Shown: positions 18,681 to 28,271, counted from the stretch's first letter. The stretch is DNA of 64,000 nt from Agromyces luteolus (GCF_009729855.1 NZ_WODA01000004.1:86755-150754); one strand, 5' to 3'. A program made the numbers and translations. Notes: a model not told the origin generated them from the letters alone.

Positions 18681-20003
18681 CTACCAGCCCTCGATGCCGA
18701 GCTGCTGGGCCTGCTTCTTGACATCCTCGTCGTACTGGGCGGCGCCGTCAGCAGCCGAGGTGATGCCGGAGCCCACGGCGACCGTGATCTGCTCCAGGGC
18801 CGGTCCCTTGATGGGCGAGAGGAACTCGAGCGCCAGGTTGGTCTGGCCCGCGTCGAAGTACTCCTGCAGGTCGGAGACCATAGCCGGCACGTCGTCCGGC
18901 AGCTCGCAGCCCTCGACGACGAACGGACCCTGCGGGGCGTTGGCCTCGGACTGGATGTCGCAGGCCTCGGGCGTCGTCAGGAACTCGAGGAACTGCTTCG
19001 CGGCGTCGAGCTTCTCGCCCTCGGTCGACTGCGGGACGAAGACCGTGTAGGTCGGCATCCAGACGGTCAGGCCGAACGTCGACGCGTCGTCGCCCGGGAT
19101 CGGGAACGAGCCGACGGTGTCGGTGGCCTCGGGATTCGTGGTCGCCAGCTGGGAGGCCGCGAACGTGAGCATCGGGTAGTGCGCGCCCTCGCCCGTGGCG
19201 ACCATGGAGACGCCGTCGGCGTAGGTCGCCGACGCGAAGTCCTCGTTGAAGAGTCCCGCCTCGTACGCCTCCTGCAGGTGCTCGAAGCCCGCGAACGCCG
19301 GCTGGTCGACGTACTTCGCCTCGTTGTTCGTGTACTCCTCGGCCCAGTCGGGGTTCTCGGCGAGCACGTTGTTGAAGTCGCCGAGCACGAACAGCTGCGA
19401 GGTCCAGGTGTCGCCGTAGGTCTGCACGATCGGGGCGGCGACACCGGCCTCCTTGATCGCCTCGCTGTTGGCGATGAAGTCGTCCCAGCTCTCGGGGATC
19501 TCCAGCCCGAGGTCGGCGTAGATGTCCTTGTTGTAGAGCATCGCGCCGGCCATCGACTGGCCCATCGGGACGCCGTAGACGCCGTTGTCGGTCGCGACGC
19601 TCTTGATGAAGTTCTCGTCGAGCTTGTCGACGTACGCCTCGTCGGCGATGTTCACCAGCGTCTGGTCGGGGTTCAGGGCCTGGAGCAGCGAACCCGAGTT
19701 GTACTGGAACAGGTCGGCCATCTCACCGGTGGCGAGGCGGGTCTTCACGACGTTGTCGCCGTCGGCACCCTGGGGGCGGGTCTCGACGGTGATGGTGATG
19801 TCGGGGTTCTCTTCGTGGAACGCCTCGGCGAGCGCCTCGGCCGTCGAGACCGTCGACTCGCCGTTGTCGACGAGGAACGACAGCTCGACCGCGCCGCCGT
19901 CGGAGTCGGAGTCACCGGCGCTGCAGCCGGCCAGTGCGAGCGACAGGGCGAGACCGCCTGCGCCCAGGGCGACGATCGAGCGTCGCGTCGTACGGGGGAC
20001 CAT
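18681..20003 (-). CDS. Carbohydrate ABC transporter substrate-binding lipoprotein (SBP family 1)
   Basis: 440-aa extracellular sugar receptor. A twin-Arg-containing lipoprotein signal ends in LALAGC with lipidated Cys27, followed by an acidic linker. The mature part has the SBP_bac_1 pattern: AEAFHEENPDITITVETRP, TRLATGEMADLFQYNSGSL, and YGVPMGQSMAGAMLYNKDIY. ATG at 20003 is chosen because GGAGGT lies 7 bases upstream. Its promoter (TTGACA, 17 bp, TAACGT at 20076-20104) is overlapped by a LacI-type operator. It captures the saccharide that the two permeases import and the GH78-like enzyme cleaves. Confidence 0.92.
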   Translation of the reverse strand: MVPRTTRRSIVALGAGGLALSLALAGCSAGDSDSDGGAVELSFLVDNGESTVSTAEALAEAFHEENPDITITVETRPQGADGDNVVKTRLATGEMADLFQYNSGSLLQALNPDQTLVNIADEAYVDKLDENFIKSVATDNGVYGVPMGQSMAGAMLYNKDIYADLGLEIPESWDDFIANSEAIKEAGVAAPIVQTYGDTWTSQLFVLGDFNNVLAENPDWAEEYTNNEAKYVDQPAFAGFEHLQEAYEAGLFNEDFASATYADGVSMVATGEGAHYPMLTFAASQLATTNPEATDTVGSFPIPGDDASTFGLTVWMPTYTVFVPQSTEGEKLDAAKQFLEFLTTPEACDIQSEANAPQGPFVVEGCELPDDVPAMVSDLQEYFDAGQTNLALEFLSPIKGPALEQITVAVGSGITSAADGAAQYDEDVKKQAQQLGIEGW

Positions 20004-20075
20004 CTTCTTTACCTCCATGTAAAGCAACTGCGCTGTTGGGGTGCGCCGAGGGATTTCGGTGCTGTGGCGCCTGCC

Positions 20076-20104
20076 ACGTTAGGAGTGTGCCGAGCGTTTG
20101 TCAA
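20076..20104 (-). promoter_or_regulatory. Promoter of the sugar importer operon
   Basis: On the minus strand, TTGACA (20099-20104) and TAACGT (20076-20081) are separated by 17 bp, close to the consensus. A degenerate copy of the LacI operator (20100-20113) covers the -35 box. Confidence 0.6.
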
Positions 20105-20169
20105 CCGATCTACACACTTCGGTCGTAAATCGGTCTACATCATGTGGCCGTTGGCGTAGATCGATCTAC
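20100..20169. promoter_or_regulatory. Three LacI-type operator copies
   Basis: GTAGATCGATCTAC at 20156-20169 is a perfect 14-bp palindrome. GTAAATCGGTCTAC (20125-20138) matches it at 12 of 14 positions and GTCAACCGATCTAC (20100-20113) at 11 of 14. The same perfect palindrome occurs upstream of the GH3 gene at 26432-26445. The regulator at 20239 is the obvious candidate to bind all of them and to control its own gene. Confidence 0.7.
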
Positions 20170-20238
20170 CGTTTTCGGCAGGAGCGTGTACAGTGACAAC
20201 GAGTTCGCTCCTGACGACGACGACGAGAGGAGAGCGGC

Positions 20239-21264
20239 ATGACCGACGCGAGAGCAGCGACCATCGAAGACGTCGCACGGCACGCCGGTGTCTCCCGCGC
20301 CGCCGTCTCGAAGGTCATCCGCAACGCCTACGGCGTGAGCCCGGCGATGCGCGAGCGCGTGAACGCCGCGATCGAGGCACTCGACTACCGTCCGCGCGTC
20401 GCGGCACGGGCGATGCGCGGATCGAGCTTCACGCTCGGCATCGAGCTGCCGCACATCGGCAACCCGTTCTTCACGAAGATCGTCGCCGGTGCCACGACCG
20501 CACTGCAGGGCACCGGGTACCAGCTCATCATCGCGCCCGCCGACGAGAACGGCGACGAGGGCATCCGCGCGCTCGGCGCCCTCGCCGACCGGCAGGTCGA
20601 CGGCATCATCGCGATCTCCCCACTGGTCTCGACCGAGTGGCTCGAGCGGCTCGGCAGCCGCATGCCCGTCGTCATGATCGGCCGCCACGATCCGTCCGAG
20701 CACTACGACACCGTGACGGGCGACGACGCCGAGGGCACGCGCCTCGCGATGTCGCACCTGTTCGAGCTCGGCCACCGCCGCATCGCCCACCTCACGCGAA
20801 GCGAGGACGTCACCGAGCCCGGCTCGGGCACGCCGCACGCGATCCGGCTCGAGGAGTACCTCGCCGCCATGCGGGCCGCCGGTCTCGACGACGAGATCCG
20901 GGTCGTGCGCACGGGCATGACCGAGGATGCGGCCCGGCTCGACGCGCTCGCCCTCCTCGACGACGACCGGCCCACAGCGATCTTCGCCGGCAACGACGAA
21001 CTGGCTCTCGGCGCCCTCCGCGCGGTCGGCGAGGCCGGCCTGTCGCCGGCGGATGTCTCGGTGGTCGGCTACGACGACGTCGACATCGCCAGCCACCCCG
21101 CGATCTCGCTGACGACCATCGACCAGTCGGGTGTCGAGATGGGCGACCGCGCCATCCGCCTGCTGCTCGAACGCATTCGCGACGCTCGCACCGAGCCCAC
21201 GCACTTCTCCGTGACCCCGGCCCTCAAGCCGCGCGCCTCGACGCGCGCTGTGCGCGCCGGATAG
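20239..21264 (+). CDS. LacI family transcriptional regulator of the rhamnoside locus
   Basis: 341-aa LacI regulator. The HTH covers residues 7-30 (ATIEDVARHAGVSRAAVSKV) with the hinge helix around residue 55. The sugar-binding core starts at LGIELPHIGNPFFTKI and includes GDDAEGTRLAMSHLFELGHRRIAHL and FAGNDELALGALRAVGEAG. GAGAGGAG precedes the ATG. It sits between the divergent importer operon and the co-directional GH78 gene 49 nt downstream. Palindromic operators in the upstream gap and before the GH3 gene argue that it represses the whole locus until an inducing sugar binds. Confidence 0.92.
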   Translation: MTDARAATIEDVARHAGVSRAAVSKVIRNAYGVSPAMRERVNAAIEALDYRPRVAARAMRGSSFTLGIELPHIGNPFFTKIVAGATTALQGTGYQLIIAPADENGDEGIRALGALADRQVDGIIAISPLVSTEWLERLGSRMPVVMIGRHDPSEHYDTVTGDDAEGTRLAMSHLFELGHRRIAHLTRSEDVTEPGSGTPHAIRLEEYLAAMRAAGLDDEIRVVRTGMTEDAARLDALALLDDDRPTAIFAGNDELALGALRAVGEAGLSPADVSVVGYDDVDIASHPAISLTTIDQSGVEMGDRAIRLLLERIRDARTEPTHFSVTPALKPRASTRAVRAG

Positions 21265-21313
21265 CCCTCGAACCATCGCCGGCCCCGCCGGCCGCTCCCC
21301 CGGAAGGACCTCG

Positions 21314-24019
21314 ATGTCCACGACGCTGCCATCCCTCGACGTGACCGATCCGTCGGCCCGCGTGCACTCGGTGCGCACCCAGTACCCCGAGGGACTGCTC
21401 GGCGTGCCCGGGCGCGGCCTCCGGCTGTCGTGGCGGGCCGAGGCCGGCGCCCCGCAGCTCGGCTACCAGGTGCGGTGGTCGGATGGCGCCGGGCGCGACG
21501 CCGACGGCGACGCCGGGGGCCTGTCCGAGCCCGTCGTGTCCGACGACCCGATCGGCGTGCTCGCGCCGGGCGGCGACCTTGCACCGGGCGACGAGCGCAG
21601 GTATGCCGTGCGCATCGCGACCCGCGACGGCTGGTCCGGCTGGAGCGACGAGGCGGTCGTCGAGGCGGCGATCGACCCGGCCGAGCTCACCGCTCGGCCG
21701 ATCGGCGGCGCGACCCGCGTCGACGACCCGGTCACGCTCCTCCGCACGACGTTCGCCCTGCCTGCCGAGCCCGTCCGCGCACGCCTCCGCGCGACGTTCT
21801 GGGGCGTGGGCGACGTCCGCATCAACGGCGAGCCCGTGCTCGGCGAGCACCTCTCCCCCGGTTGGACGGCCTACGACGACCGCATCGTGCTGGGCACGTG
21901 GGACGTCACCTCCGCGCTCACCGCGGGCGAGAACGTGCTCGGCACCCTCCTCGGCGACGGCTGGTTCCGCGGCCGGCTCGGCTGGGAGGACGAGGTCGAG
22001 CACTACGGCGCCGAGATCGCGGCACTCGTCCAGCTCGACGTCGAGTGCGCGGACGGCACGCACGTCCGCGTCGCGAGCGGGCCGGACTGGCAGCGCTCCA
22101 CCGGCGCCATCCGCTTCGCCAGCCTCTACGACGGCGTCGACGTCGACCTCGCCGCCGACCCGGCCGGCTGGGACCGTCCCGGCTTCGACGCGTCCGAGTG
22201 GGAGGCAGCGGCGGAGGTCGCGGTCGACACCTCGGTCGTCGAACCCCGCATCACGACCGGCGTGCGCACCGTCGGCGAGTGGCCGGTCGAGGCGCAGCCG
22301 CGCGGCGAGCACACCTTCCTCGACCTCGGCCAGAACATCGCCGGATGGCTCCGGCTCACCGTGCGCGGGCGCGCCGGCGACCGCGTGGTCGTGCGCCACG
22401 CCGAGGTGCTCGAGATCGACGGCACCCTGCACACCGCGGCGCTTCGCACCGCGCGCGCCTCCGACACGTACGTGCTCGCGCACGACGGCGAGAGCGTGCT
22501 CGAGCCGCTCTTCACCTTCCACGGCTTCCAGTACGCCGACGTCACGGGCGCCGAGGTCGTCGACGCGACGGCGGTCGCGATCTCGAGCGCCGACCGGCCC
22601 CGGTCGAGCTTCGAGTGCGCCGACCCGCGCCTCGGGCTCCTGCACTCGAACGTCGCGTGGTCGCAGCGCGACAACTTCGTCTCGCTGCCGACCGACTGCC
22701 CGCAGCGAGACGAGCGCCTCGGCTGGACCGGCGACGCCCAGGCCTTCGCGCCGACCGCGTCGACCCTCTTCGACGTCGAGTCGTTCTGGCTGAGCTGGCT
22801 GCGCGACGTCGAGCTCGACCAGGACGCCGACGGCGCGGTCGCCGCGGTCGTCCCGAACATCCTGACGCGCGACGACTTCCCGGCCGACGGCGGCGGGCAC
22901 AGCGTGATGGGCCGGGCCGGCTGGGCGGATGCCGCGACCATCGTGCCGTGGGCCGTCTACGAGTCCTACGGCAGCGACGAGGTGCTCGTGCGCCAGCTCG
23001 ACTCGATGCGGCGTTTCGTCGACAGCCTCGAGCGCCGCGCGGGCGAGCGCGGGCTGCTGCCCACCGAGTTCCAGTTCGGCGACTGGCTCGACCCGGATGC
23101 GCCGGGCGACCAGCCGTGGAAGGCCAAGGTCTCGTCGGACTTCGTGGCCAACGCGTTCTTCGCGCGGAGCGCCCGCCTGCTGGCCGACGCCGAACGCCTC
23201 GTGGGCGACCCTGCGCGAGCGGATGCCGCCTCGCAGCTCGCCGACCGCGTCGCGCGCGCCACCTGGGCCGAGTGGGGCGACGCCGCCGTCGAGACGCAGA
23301 CCGGCGCCGCGATCTCCCTTGAGTTCGAGATCGCCCCCGCCGCCGAGCGCGAGCGCATCGGCGAGTCGCTCGCCCGGAACGTCCGCGCCGAGCACGGCCG
23401 CATCGCGACGGGCTTCCTCGGCACGCCGCTCGTGCTCTTCGCGCTCGTGCACTCGGGTCACGTCGAGGAGGCGTACCTGATGCTGCTCCGCCAGGCACCG
23501 CCCTCGTGGCTGTACCAGGTGGAGATGGGCGCGACGACGGTCTGGGAGCGCTGGGACGCGATCGGCCCCGACGGCAGCATCCACTCGGGCGAGATGGCCA
23601 CGGGCGACAGCTCGGGCATGATCTCGTTCAACCACTACGCCTACGGCGCGGTCGTCGACTGGATCTACCGCTACGTCGCGGGCATCGCCCCGACGACCGA
23701 GCGCCCCGGCTACCGCCGCATCGTCGTGGCGCCGCGCCCGACCGCGTCGATCCCCTGGGCCCGCGCCTCGGTCGAGTCGCGGCTCGGGCCGGTCGCGATC
23801 GACTGGAAGCTGACCGACGGCGACCTCGCGATCGACCTCGAGGTCCCCTACGGCGCCGAGGCGCTGCTCGACCTGCCGGTGACGGATGCCTCCGAGGTGA
23901 CCGTCGACGGCGAGGCTCTCGTGTCCGACCGGCTCGGGCCGGGACGGCACCGCATCGCGGCCACCGCCGTCCGCGTCGCCGAGGTCCCGTCGATCGAGCC
24001 GAGCGCCGCCGTCGGCTGA
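21314..24019 (+). CDS. Alpha-L-rhamnosidase (GH78)
   Basis: 901-aa GH78 enzyme releasing terminal alpha-L-rhamnose. The order is an N-terminal Fn3-like domain (about 15-130), a jelly-roll carbohydrate-binding domain (about 145-310, LRATFWGVGDVRINGEPV and GDGWFRGRLGW), a linker sandwich, the catalytic (alpha/alpha)6 barrel (about 420-780) and a C-terminal beta domain. The catalytic signatures are DCPQRDERLGWTGD near residue 461 and TTVWERWDAI near residue 745. The length is normal and there is no signal peptide, so it acts in the cytoplasm on imported rhamnosides. GGAAGG precedes the ATG. It probably shares a transcript with the lacI gene 49 nt upstream. Confidence 0.93.
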   Translation: MSTTLPSLDVTDPSARVHSVRTQYPEGLLGVPGRGLRLSWRAEAGAPQLGYQVRWSDGAGRDADGDAGGLSEPVVSDDPIGVLAPGGDLAPGDERRYAVRIATRDGWSGWSDEAVVEAAIDPAELTARPIGGATRVDDPVTLLRTTFALPAEPVRARLRATFWGVGDVRINGEPVLGEHLSPGWTAYDDRIVLGTWDVTSALTAGENVLGTLLGDGWFRGRLGWEDEVEHYGAEIAALVQLDVECADGTHVRVASGPDWQRSTGAIRFASLYDGVDVDLAADPAGWDRPGFDASEWEAAAEVAVDTSVVEPRITTGVRTVGEWPVEAQPRGEHTFLDLGQNIAGWLRLTVRGRAGDRVVVRHAEVLEIDGTLHTAALRTARASDTYVLAHDGESVLEPLFTFHGFQYADVTGAEVVDATAVAISSADRPRSSFECADPRLGLLHSNVAWSQRDNFVSLPTDCPQRDERLGWTGDAQAFAPTASTLFDVESFWLSWLRDVELDQDADGAVAAVVPNILTRDDFPADGGGHSVMGRAGWADAATIVPWAVYESYGSDEVLVRQLDSMRRFVDSLERRAGERGLLPTEFQFGDWLDPDAPGDQPWKAKVSSDFVANAFFARSARLLADAERLVGDPARADAASQLADRVARATWAEWGDAAVETQTGAAISLEFEIAPAAERERIGESLARNVRAEHGRIATGFLGTPLVLFALVHSGHVEEAYLMLLRQAPPSWLYQVEMGATTVWERWDAIGPDGSIHSGEMATGDSSGMISFNHYAYGAVVDWIYRYVAGIAPTTERPGYRRIVVAPRPTASIPWARASVESRLGPVAIDWKLTDGDLAIDLEVPYGAEALLDLPVTDASEVTVDGEALVSDRLGPGRHRIAATAVRVAEVPSIEPSAAVG

Positions 24020-24034
24020 CGCAGCTCTTCGCAG

Positions 24035-24081
24035 CACAGAAGTGCCGGTGCGGCTTCCGCCGCACCGGCACTTCTTCTGTG
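24035..24081. terminator. Bidirectional terminator between GH78 and GH3 genes
   Basis: CACAGAAGTGCCGGTGCGG (from 24035) pairs with CCGCACCGGCACTTC...CTGTG (to 24081), a long stem with a 3-nt bulge. It lies between convergent stops at 24019 and 24089. Confidence 0.8.
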
Positions 24082-24088
24082 TTCCCTC

Positions 24089-26398
24089 CTACTTCACGGC
24101 GAAGGATGCCGCGGCATCCGCGTCGACCGAACCGCCGACGGTCACCTCGTAGGTGCCGGCTGCGGTCGCCCAGTCGCCGGCCTCGGTGTCCCAGTACTCG
24201 AGCAGGTGCAGGTCGGCGAGGTCGTCGGCCGACAGGGTCACCTGCACGTTGCGGTGCTCGCCGGGCTGGAGCGTCACGCGCTCCCACCCGATGAGGCGCT
24301 TCGAGGGCTCGCCGGTCGAGCTCGGCAGCTCGAGGTAGACCTGCGCGACCTCGGTGCCCGCGACGTCACCGGTGTTGGTAAGGCGGAACCGCACGCGGAT
24401 CTCCTTGTCGCCCGAGGTCGACGTCGGGGTGACGTTGACCTTGTCGTACGCGAACTCGGTGTAGCTGAGCCCGTGGCCGAACTCGAACAGCGGCTCGATG
24501 CCCTCGGCCTCGTACCAGCGGTAGCCGACCTTGAGGCCCTCGCTGTAGTCGACCTGGAGGATGCCCTCGGCGTCGGCGATGCCGGGGTACTGGGCCTCGG
24601 AGCCCGCCGTCGGGGTGTCGTCGACCGACACCGGGAACGTCATCGGGAGCTTGCCCGACGGGTTCACGTCGCCGTAGACGAGACCGGCGAGCGCCGGGCC
24701 GAACTGCTCGCCCGAGTGCCAGGCGTGGAACACGGCGTCGACGTCGTCGATCCACGGCATCTCGACCGCCGAGCCCGCGTTGAGCACGGCGACCGTCTTC
24801 GGCGCCGAGGCGGCCACGGCCTCGATCAGCTCGTCGCCGTTGCCGTCGAGTCGCAGGTCGGGCAGGTCCTGGGTCTCGCCCATGGTGTAGTGACCGAACA
24901 CGATGGCGACATCCGCCGCCGCCGCGACATCCGCTGCCTGCGCCGGGTCGGCGCCGTTGTCGTAGACGACGGATCCGCCGGCGTCACCGACGCGCTCAGT
25001 GAGCGCGGTCAGCGGGTCCACGATCGCGTTGCAGTTCAGCGCTTGATTTCCGGGAGGGCCGAACGGGAAGTCCCACGCGCAGCCGGTCTTGGCGCTCACG
25101 CCATCGGTCGGTGTGCTGGACGCGGTCTGGCCGATGACGGCGACGGTCAGGTCGCCCTCGGCGAGCGGCAGCACGCCGTCGTTCTTCAGCAGCACGGTGC
25201 TCTGCTCGGCGATCTCCTTGGCGAGCGCCTTGTGCTCGGGCGTCGACACGTTCGCGACGGGCGTGGCCGGCACCGGGTGGTCGAAGAGTCCGCCGGCGAT
25301 GTACGAGTGCACGACGCGGAAGGCGGCTTCGTCGATCCGCTCCTGCGTGATCTCACCCGCGGCGAGCGCAGCGTCGAGTCGAGCGGGGCTGAACCAGATC
25401 GGTCGGTTCAGCTCCTGGTCGAGACCGGCGTTGAGCGACGGGGCGGTCGAGTGCACCGACCCGAAGTCGCTCATGACGTAGCCCTCGAACGGGTAGTCCT
25501 GCCGCAGGCTCGTCGTGAGGATGTCGTTCTCGCACGCGTACACGCCGTTGACCTGGTTGTACGAGCACATGAGGCTGCCGGGGTCGCTCTCGCGGACGGC
25601 GATCTCGTACGGCAGGTCGTAGATCTGCTTGAAAGTGCGCTCGTCCATGTTCGACGAGCTCTCCTCGCGCGCCTCCTCCTGCTCGTTCGCGACGTAGTGC
25701 TTCAGGTTCGCGATGATCGGCTTCTCGGGGTTGCCGTCCTCGAGCCCGCGCACGTTCGCAGCGGCCATGAGGCCCGAGAGCACGGGGTCCTCCCCGAAGT
25801 ACTCCGAGCCGCGGCCCGAGAGCGGCGTGCGCCCCGAGGCGATGCCCGGCCCGAGGATGACGGCGCTGCGCTTGTCGAACGACTCGCTGCCGTGTGCGAT
25901 CGCCTTCTCCTCGCCGAGCTCGAGGTTCCAGGTCGCGGCCACGGCGATCGGGCCGGGCCACGCGGTGGTTCCCGCCGAGAGGTACACGCCGTCGGGGCCG
26001 TTGGCGTAGATGACGACGGGCGTGCACGGCAGCTGCGCCGGGTAGACCACGTTGGCCTCACCGGGGAACGCGGGGTTCCACGAGGTGCGGGTGGGGCTGT
26101 TCGCCGGCTGCTCGACGAGCCAGCGGTACTTCTGGTGCTGGCTGCTCGCGTCGAGCAGCGCGTCCGCCCGCTCTGCGGCGGTCAGCGACGTGTCCATCCA
26201 CGGCACGGTCGAACAGTCGACCTCCTCCGCGGCCGCCGGTGCCGCGACCGTGAACAGCGCGGGTACGGCGAGAGCGGATGCCGCGAGCGCCGCGACCACG
26301 CCCCTGCGACGTCGAGCGGATGTCGGTGCGGTCACCGCCCTCGCGGATTGATTCGTTTCACGATCACGCACGTGTCGTGGGGTGATGGGCAACTTCAT
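24089..26398 (-). CDS. Secreted GH3 beta-glycosidase
   Basis: 769-aa GH3 enzyme hydrolysing beta-linked glucose or xylose termini. An Arg-rich N-terminus and a hydrophobic stretch ending PAAAEE form a signal peptide, so it is exported. The catalytic TIM barrel includes SGRTPLSGRGSEYFGEDP, NLKHYVANEQE and MSDFGSVHST, whose Asp (about residue 310) is the expected nucleophile. A second alpha/beta domain and a C-terminal Fn3-like domain (GTEVAQVYLELPSS) follow. ATG at 26398 is preferred over the upstream ATG at 26425 because of an AGAGGG tract. Two LacI-type operators identical or similar to those at 20.1 kb lie just upstream, linking it to the rhamnoside regulon. Confidence 0.92.
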   Translation of the reverse strand: MKLPITPRHVRDRETNQSARAVTAPTSARRRRGVVAALAASALAVPALFTVAAPAAAEEVDCSTVPWMDTSLTAAERADALLDASSQHQKYRWLVEQPANSPTRTSWNPAFPGEANVVYPAQLPCTPVVIYANGPDGVYLSAGTTAWPGPIAVAATWNLELGEEKAIAHGSESFDKRSAVILGPGIASGRTPLSGRGSEYFGEDPVLSGLMAAANVRGLEDGNPEKPIIANLKHYVANEQEEAREESSSNMDERTFKQIYDLPYEIAVRESDPGSLMCSYNQVNGVYACENDILTTSLRQDYPFEGYVMSDFGSVHSTAPSLNAGLDQELNRPIWFSPARLDAALAAGEITQERIDEAAFRVVHSYIAGGLFDHPVPATPVANVSTPEHKALAKEIAEQSTVLLKNDGVLPLAEGDLTVAVIGQTASSTPTDGVSAKTGCAWDFPFGPPGNQALNCNAIVDPLTALTERVGDAGGSVVYDNGADPAQAADVAAAADVAIVFGHYTMGETQDLPDLRLDGNGDELIEAVAASAPKTVAVLNAGSAVEMPWIDDVDAVFHAWHSGEQFGPALAGLVYGDVNPSGKLPMTFPVSVDDTPTAGSEAQYPGIADAEGILQVDYSEGLKVGYRWYEAEGIEPLFEFGHGLSYTEFAYDKVNVTPTSTSGDKEIRVRFRLTNTGDVAGTEVAQVYLELPSSTGEPSKRLIGWERVTLQPGEHRNVQVTLSADDLADLHLLEYWDTEAGDWATAAGTYEVTVGGSVDADAAASFAVK

Positions 26399-26431
26399 GG
26401 TGGGTATCCCTCTTCCTCGAGGCATCGATCC

Positions 26432-26464
26432 GTAGATCGATCTACACTTTGTTGACCGTTCTAC
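26432..26464 (-). promoter_or_regulatory. Two LacI-type operators upstream of the GH3 gene
   Basis: GTAGATCGATCTAC at 26432-26445 is identical to the palindrome at 20156-20169. GTTGACCGTTCTAC at 26451-26464 matches 11 of 14 positions. They lie 34-66 bp before the GH3 start. Confidence 0.68.
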
Positions 26465-26549
26465 ACTCGCAAGCGGGGCCGTCGGATGTCAAGGGGGGTT
26501 ACGCAGATCGAGTCGACCGGTCGGCGGATGCTGGCCGTCGCGGGCCTGC

Positions 26550-26605
26550 GCATGAGAATCCGCGGCTCAGGGCCCGGAGAGTCGCTGAATCGCGGATTCT
26601 CATGC
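26550..26605. repeat. Palindromic intergenic repeat, copy A
   Basis: GCATGAGAATCCGCG (26550-26564) and its exact complement CGCGGATTCTCATGC (26591-26605) enclose 26 bp. Four related copies lie at 45195, 51079, 51201 and 59221. The rest of the 336-bp gap 26399-26734 holds only the GH3 operators; no gene is seen. Confidence 0.75.
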
Positions 26606-26734
26606 GGTTTGGCGGGGCCGCCCCGCAGCGTCGCCCCGGCGGGCGGGACGCGCGGGTCGGTCTCACTCGTCCCGCGCGACGTCCCGCCTCAGGTCCGTGG
26701 GCGTGCGGGTGGCACCACTCCATAGGATGTCCCG

Positions 26735-27145
26735 GTGCCCCTCTTCGACCACATCGGCATCACCGTCGATGACCTCCCCCGCTCGATCGCCCAGTTCGAC
26801 CCCGTGATGCACGCCCTCGGCTGCACCCGGCAGGACGCCGACAACGGCGTCTCCTGGTACCTCGGCGAGGAGGAGCTGATCCTCTTCTCCGCCCGCGAAC
26901 CGGGCACGGGGCCGCACCGCCACGGCCGCGTCGGATGGCAGCACCTGGCCTTCCCCATCAAGTCGCGCGCCGAGGTCGACCGTCTGCACCGGATCGCCAT
27001 GGATGCCGGCTGGACGGCCGTGAGCGGGCCGAAGCCGTTCCCGCGCTTCAACGATCGCTACTACGCCGCCTTCGTCGAGGACGACAACGGCATCCGCCTC
27101 GAGTTCATGTTCAACCCGCCGCGCGAGGCCGCGACCTCGGACTGA
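26735..27145 (+). CDS. VOC/glyoxalase superfamily protein
   Basis: 136-aa vicinal-oxygen-chelate fold protein. It begins with LFDHIGITVDDLPRSIAQF, where His-6 is a usual metal ligand position, and ends with AAFVEDDNGIRLEFMF, where the terminal Glu is the second metal ligand. Members include glyoxalase I, dioxygenases and antibiotic-binding proteins; this one cannot be placed further. The GTG start lacks a strong ribosome binding site. It lies 103 nt before the LLM oxidoreductase gene on the same strand. Confidence 0.82.
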   Translation: MPLFDHIGITVDDLPRSIAQFDPVMHALGCTRQDADNGVSWYLGEEELILFSAREPGTGPHRHGRVGWQHLAFPIKSRAEVDRLHRIAMDAGWTAVSGPKPFPRFNDRYYAAFVEDDNGIRLEFMFNPPREAATSD

Positions 27146-27248
27146 CGAACCGGTATCACGCGACCGGGCCCGCGGACCGACGCGGGCTGCGGATCCACGG
27201 GAGCACCGCGCTCGGAATGCCCCGCGGCGCCAGACGTTGGATCCCAGT

Positions 27249-28271
27249 ATGAAGCGCATCGGGTTCCTCTCGTTCGGCCACTGGTCGAACTCTCACGGCT
27301 CGCAGACGCGATCGGCGTCCGACGTGCTGCTGCAGTCGATCGACCTGGCGGTCGCGGCTGAGGAGGTCGGCGCCGACGGCGCGTACTTCCGCGTGCACCA
27401 CTACGCGAACCAGCTCGCGAGCCCGTTCCCCCTCCTCGCGGCGGCGGGCGCGAAGACGAGTCGCATCGAGCTCGGCACGGGCGTGATCGACATGCGCTAC
27501 GAGAATCCCCTGTACATGGCCGAGGATGCCGGCGCCGCCGACCTCATCGCGGGCGGTCGGCTGCAGCTCGGCGTCTCGCGCGGGTCGCCCGAGCAGGTCA
27601 TCGACGGCTACCGCTATTTCGGCTATGAGGCGCCGGATGGCTCGACCATGGCGGATGTCGCCCGCAACAACACCGGGGTGTTCCTGCAGGTCATCGACGG
27701 CGCGCGTTTCGCCGAGCCGAACCCGCGCCCGATGTTCCCGAACCCGCACCCGGGGCCGCTCGGCATCCAGCCGCAGTCGCCCGGCCTGCGCGACCGCATC
27801 TGGTGGGGCGCCGGCTCCGACGCGACCGCCGTGTGGGCGGCCGAGCAGGGAATGAACCTCATGAGCTCGACGCTCAAGGAGGACGAGTCGGGCGAGCCCT
27901 TCCACGTGCAGCAGCGCAAGCAGATCGAGGCGTACCGCGCCGCCTGGGCCGAAGCGGGGCACGAGCGCGAGCCGCGCGTCTCGGTGAGCCGCTCGATCTT
28001 CGCCATCGTGAACGACCTGGACCGCGCGTACTTCGTCGGCGGCGGCGACCGGTCCGACCAGTTCGGCGTGATCGACGACTTCCGCGCCGTCTTCGGCCGC
28101 AGCTACGCCGACGAACCCGACGCCCTGATCGAGCAGTTGCGCGAGGACGAGGCGATCACCGCCGCCGACACCCTGCTGCTCACCGTGCCGAACCAGCTCG
28201 GCGTCGACTACAACGCGCACGTCCTCGAGTCGATCCTGACGCACGTCGCGCCGGCGCTGGGGTGGCGCTGA
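27249..28271 (+). CDS. LLM class flavin-dependent oxidoreductase
   Basis: 340-aa luciferase-like (F420/FMN-dependent) oxidoreductase. Typical segments are EEVGADGAYFRVHHYANQLASPFPLLAAAGAKTSRIELGTGVID at the N-terminus, DLIAGGRLQLGVSRGSPEQVIDGY, and LRDRIWWGAGSDATAVWAAEQGMNLMSST. It oxidises or monooxygenates an unknown organic substrate. The ATG at 27249 is used; a TTG 12 nt upstream is possible. A decayed fragment homologous to its C-terminal part (SDQFGV to LLLT) occurs at 34732-34895. Confidence 0.88.
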   Translation: MKRIGFLSFGHWSNSHGSQTRSASDVLLQSIDLAVAAEEVGADGAYFRVHHYANQLASPFPLLAAAGAKTSRIELGTGVIDMRYENPLYMAEDAGAADLIAGGRLQLGVSRGSPEQVIDGYRYFGYEAPDGSTMADVARNNTGVFLQVIDGARFAEPNPRPMFPNPHPGPLGIQPQSPGLRDRIWWGAGSDATAVWAAEQGMNLMSSTLKEDESGEPFHVQQRKQIEAYRAAWAEAGHEREPRVSVSRSIFAIVNDLDRAYFVGGGDRSDQFGVIDDFRAVFGRSYADEPDALIEQLREDEAITAADTLLLTVPNQLGVDYNAHVLESILTHVAPALGWR

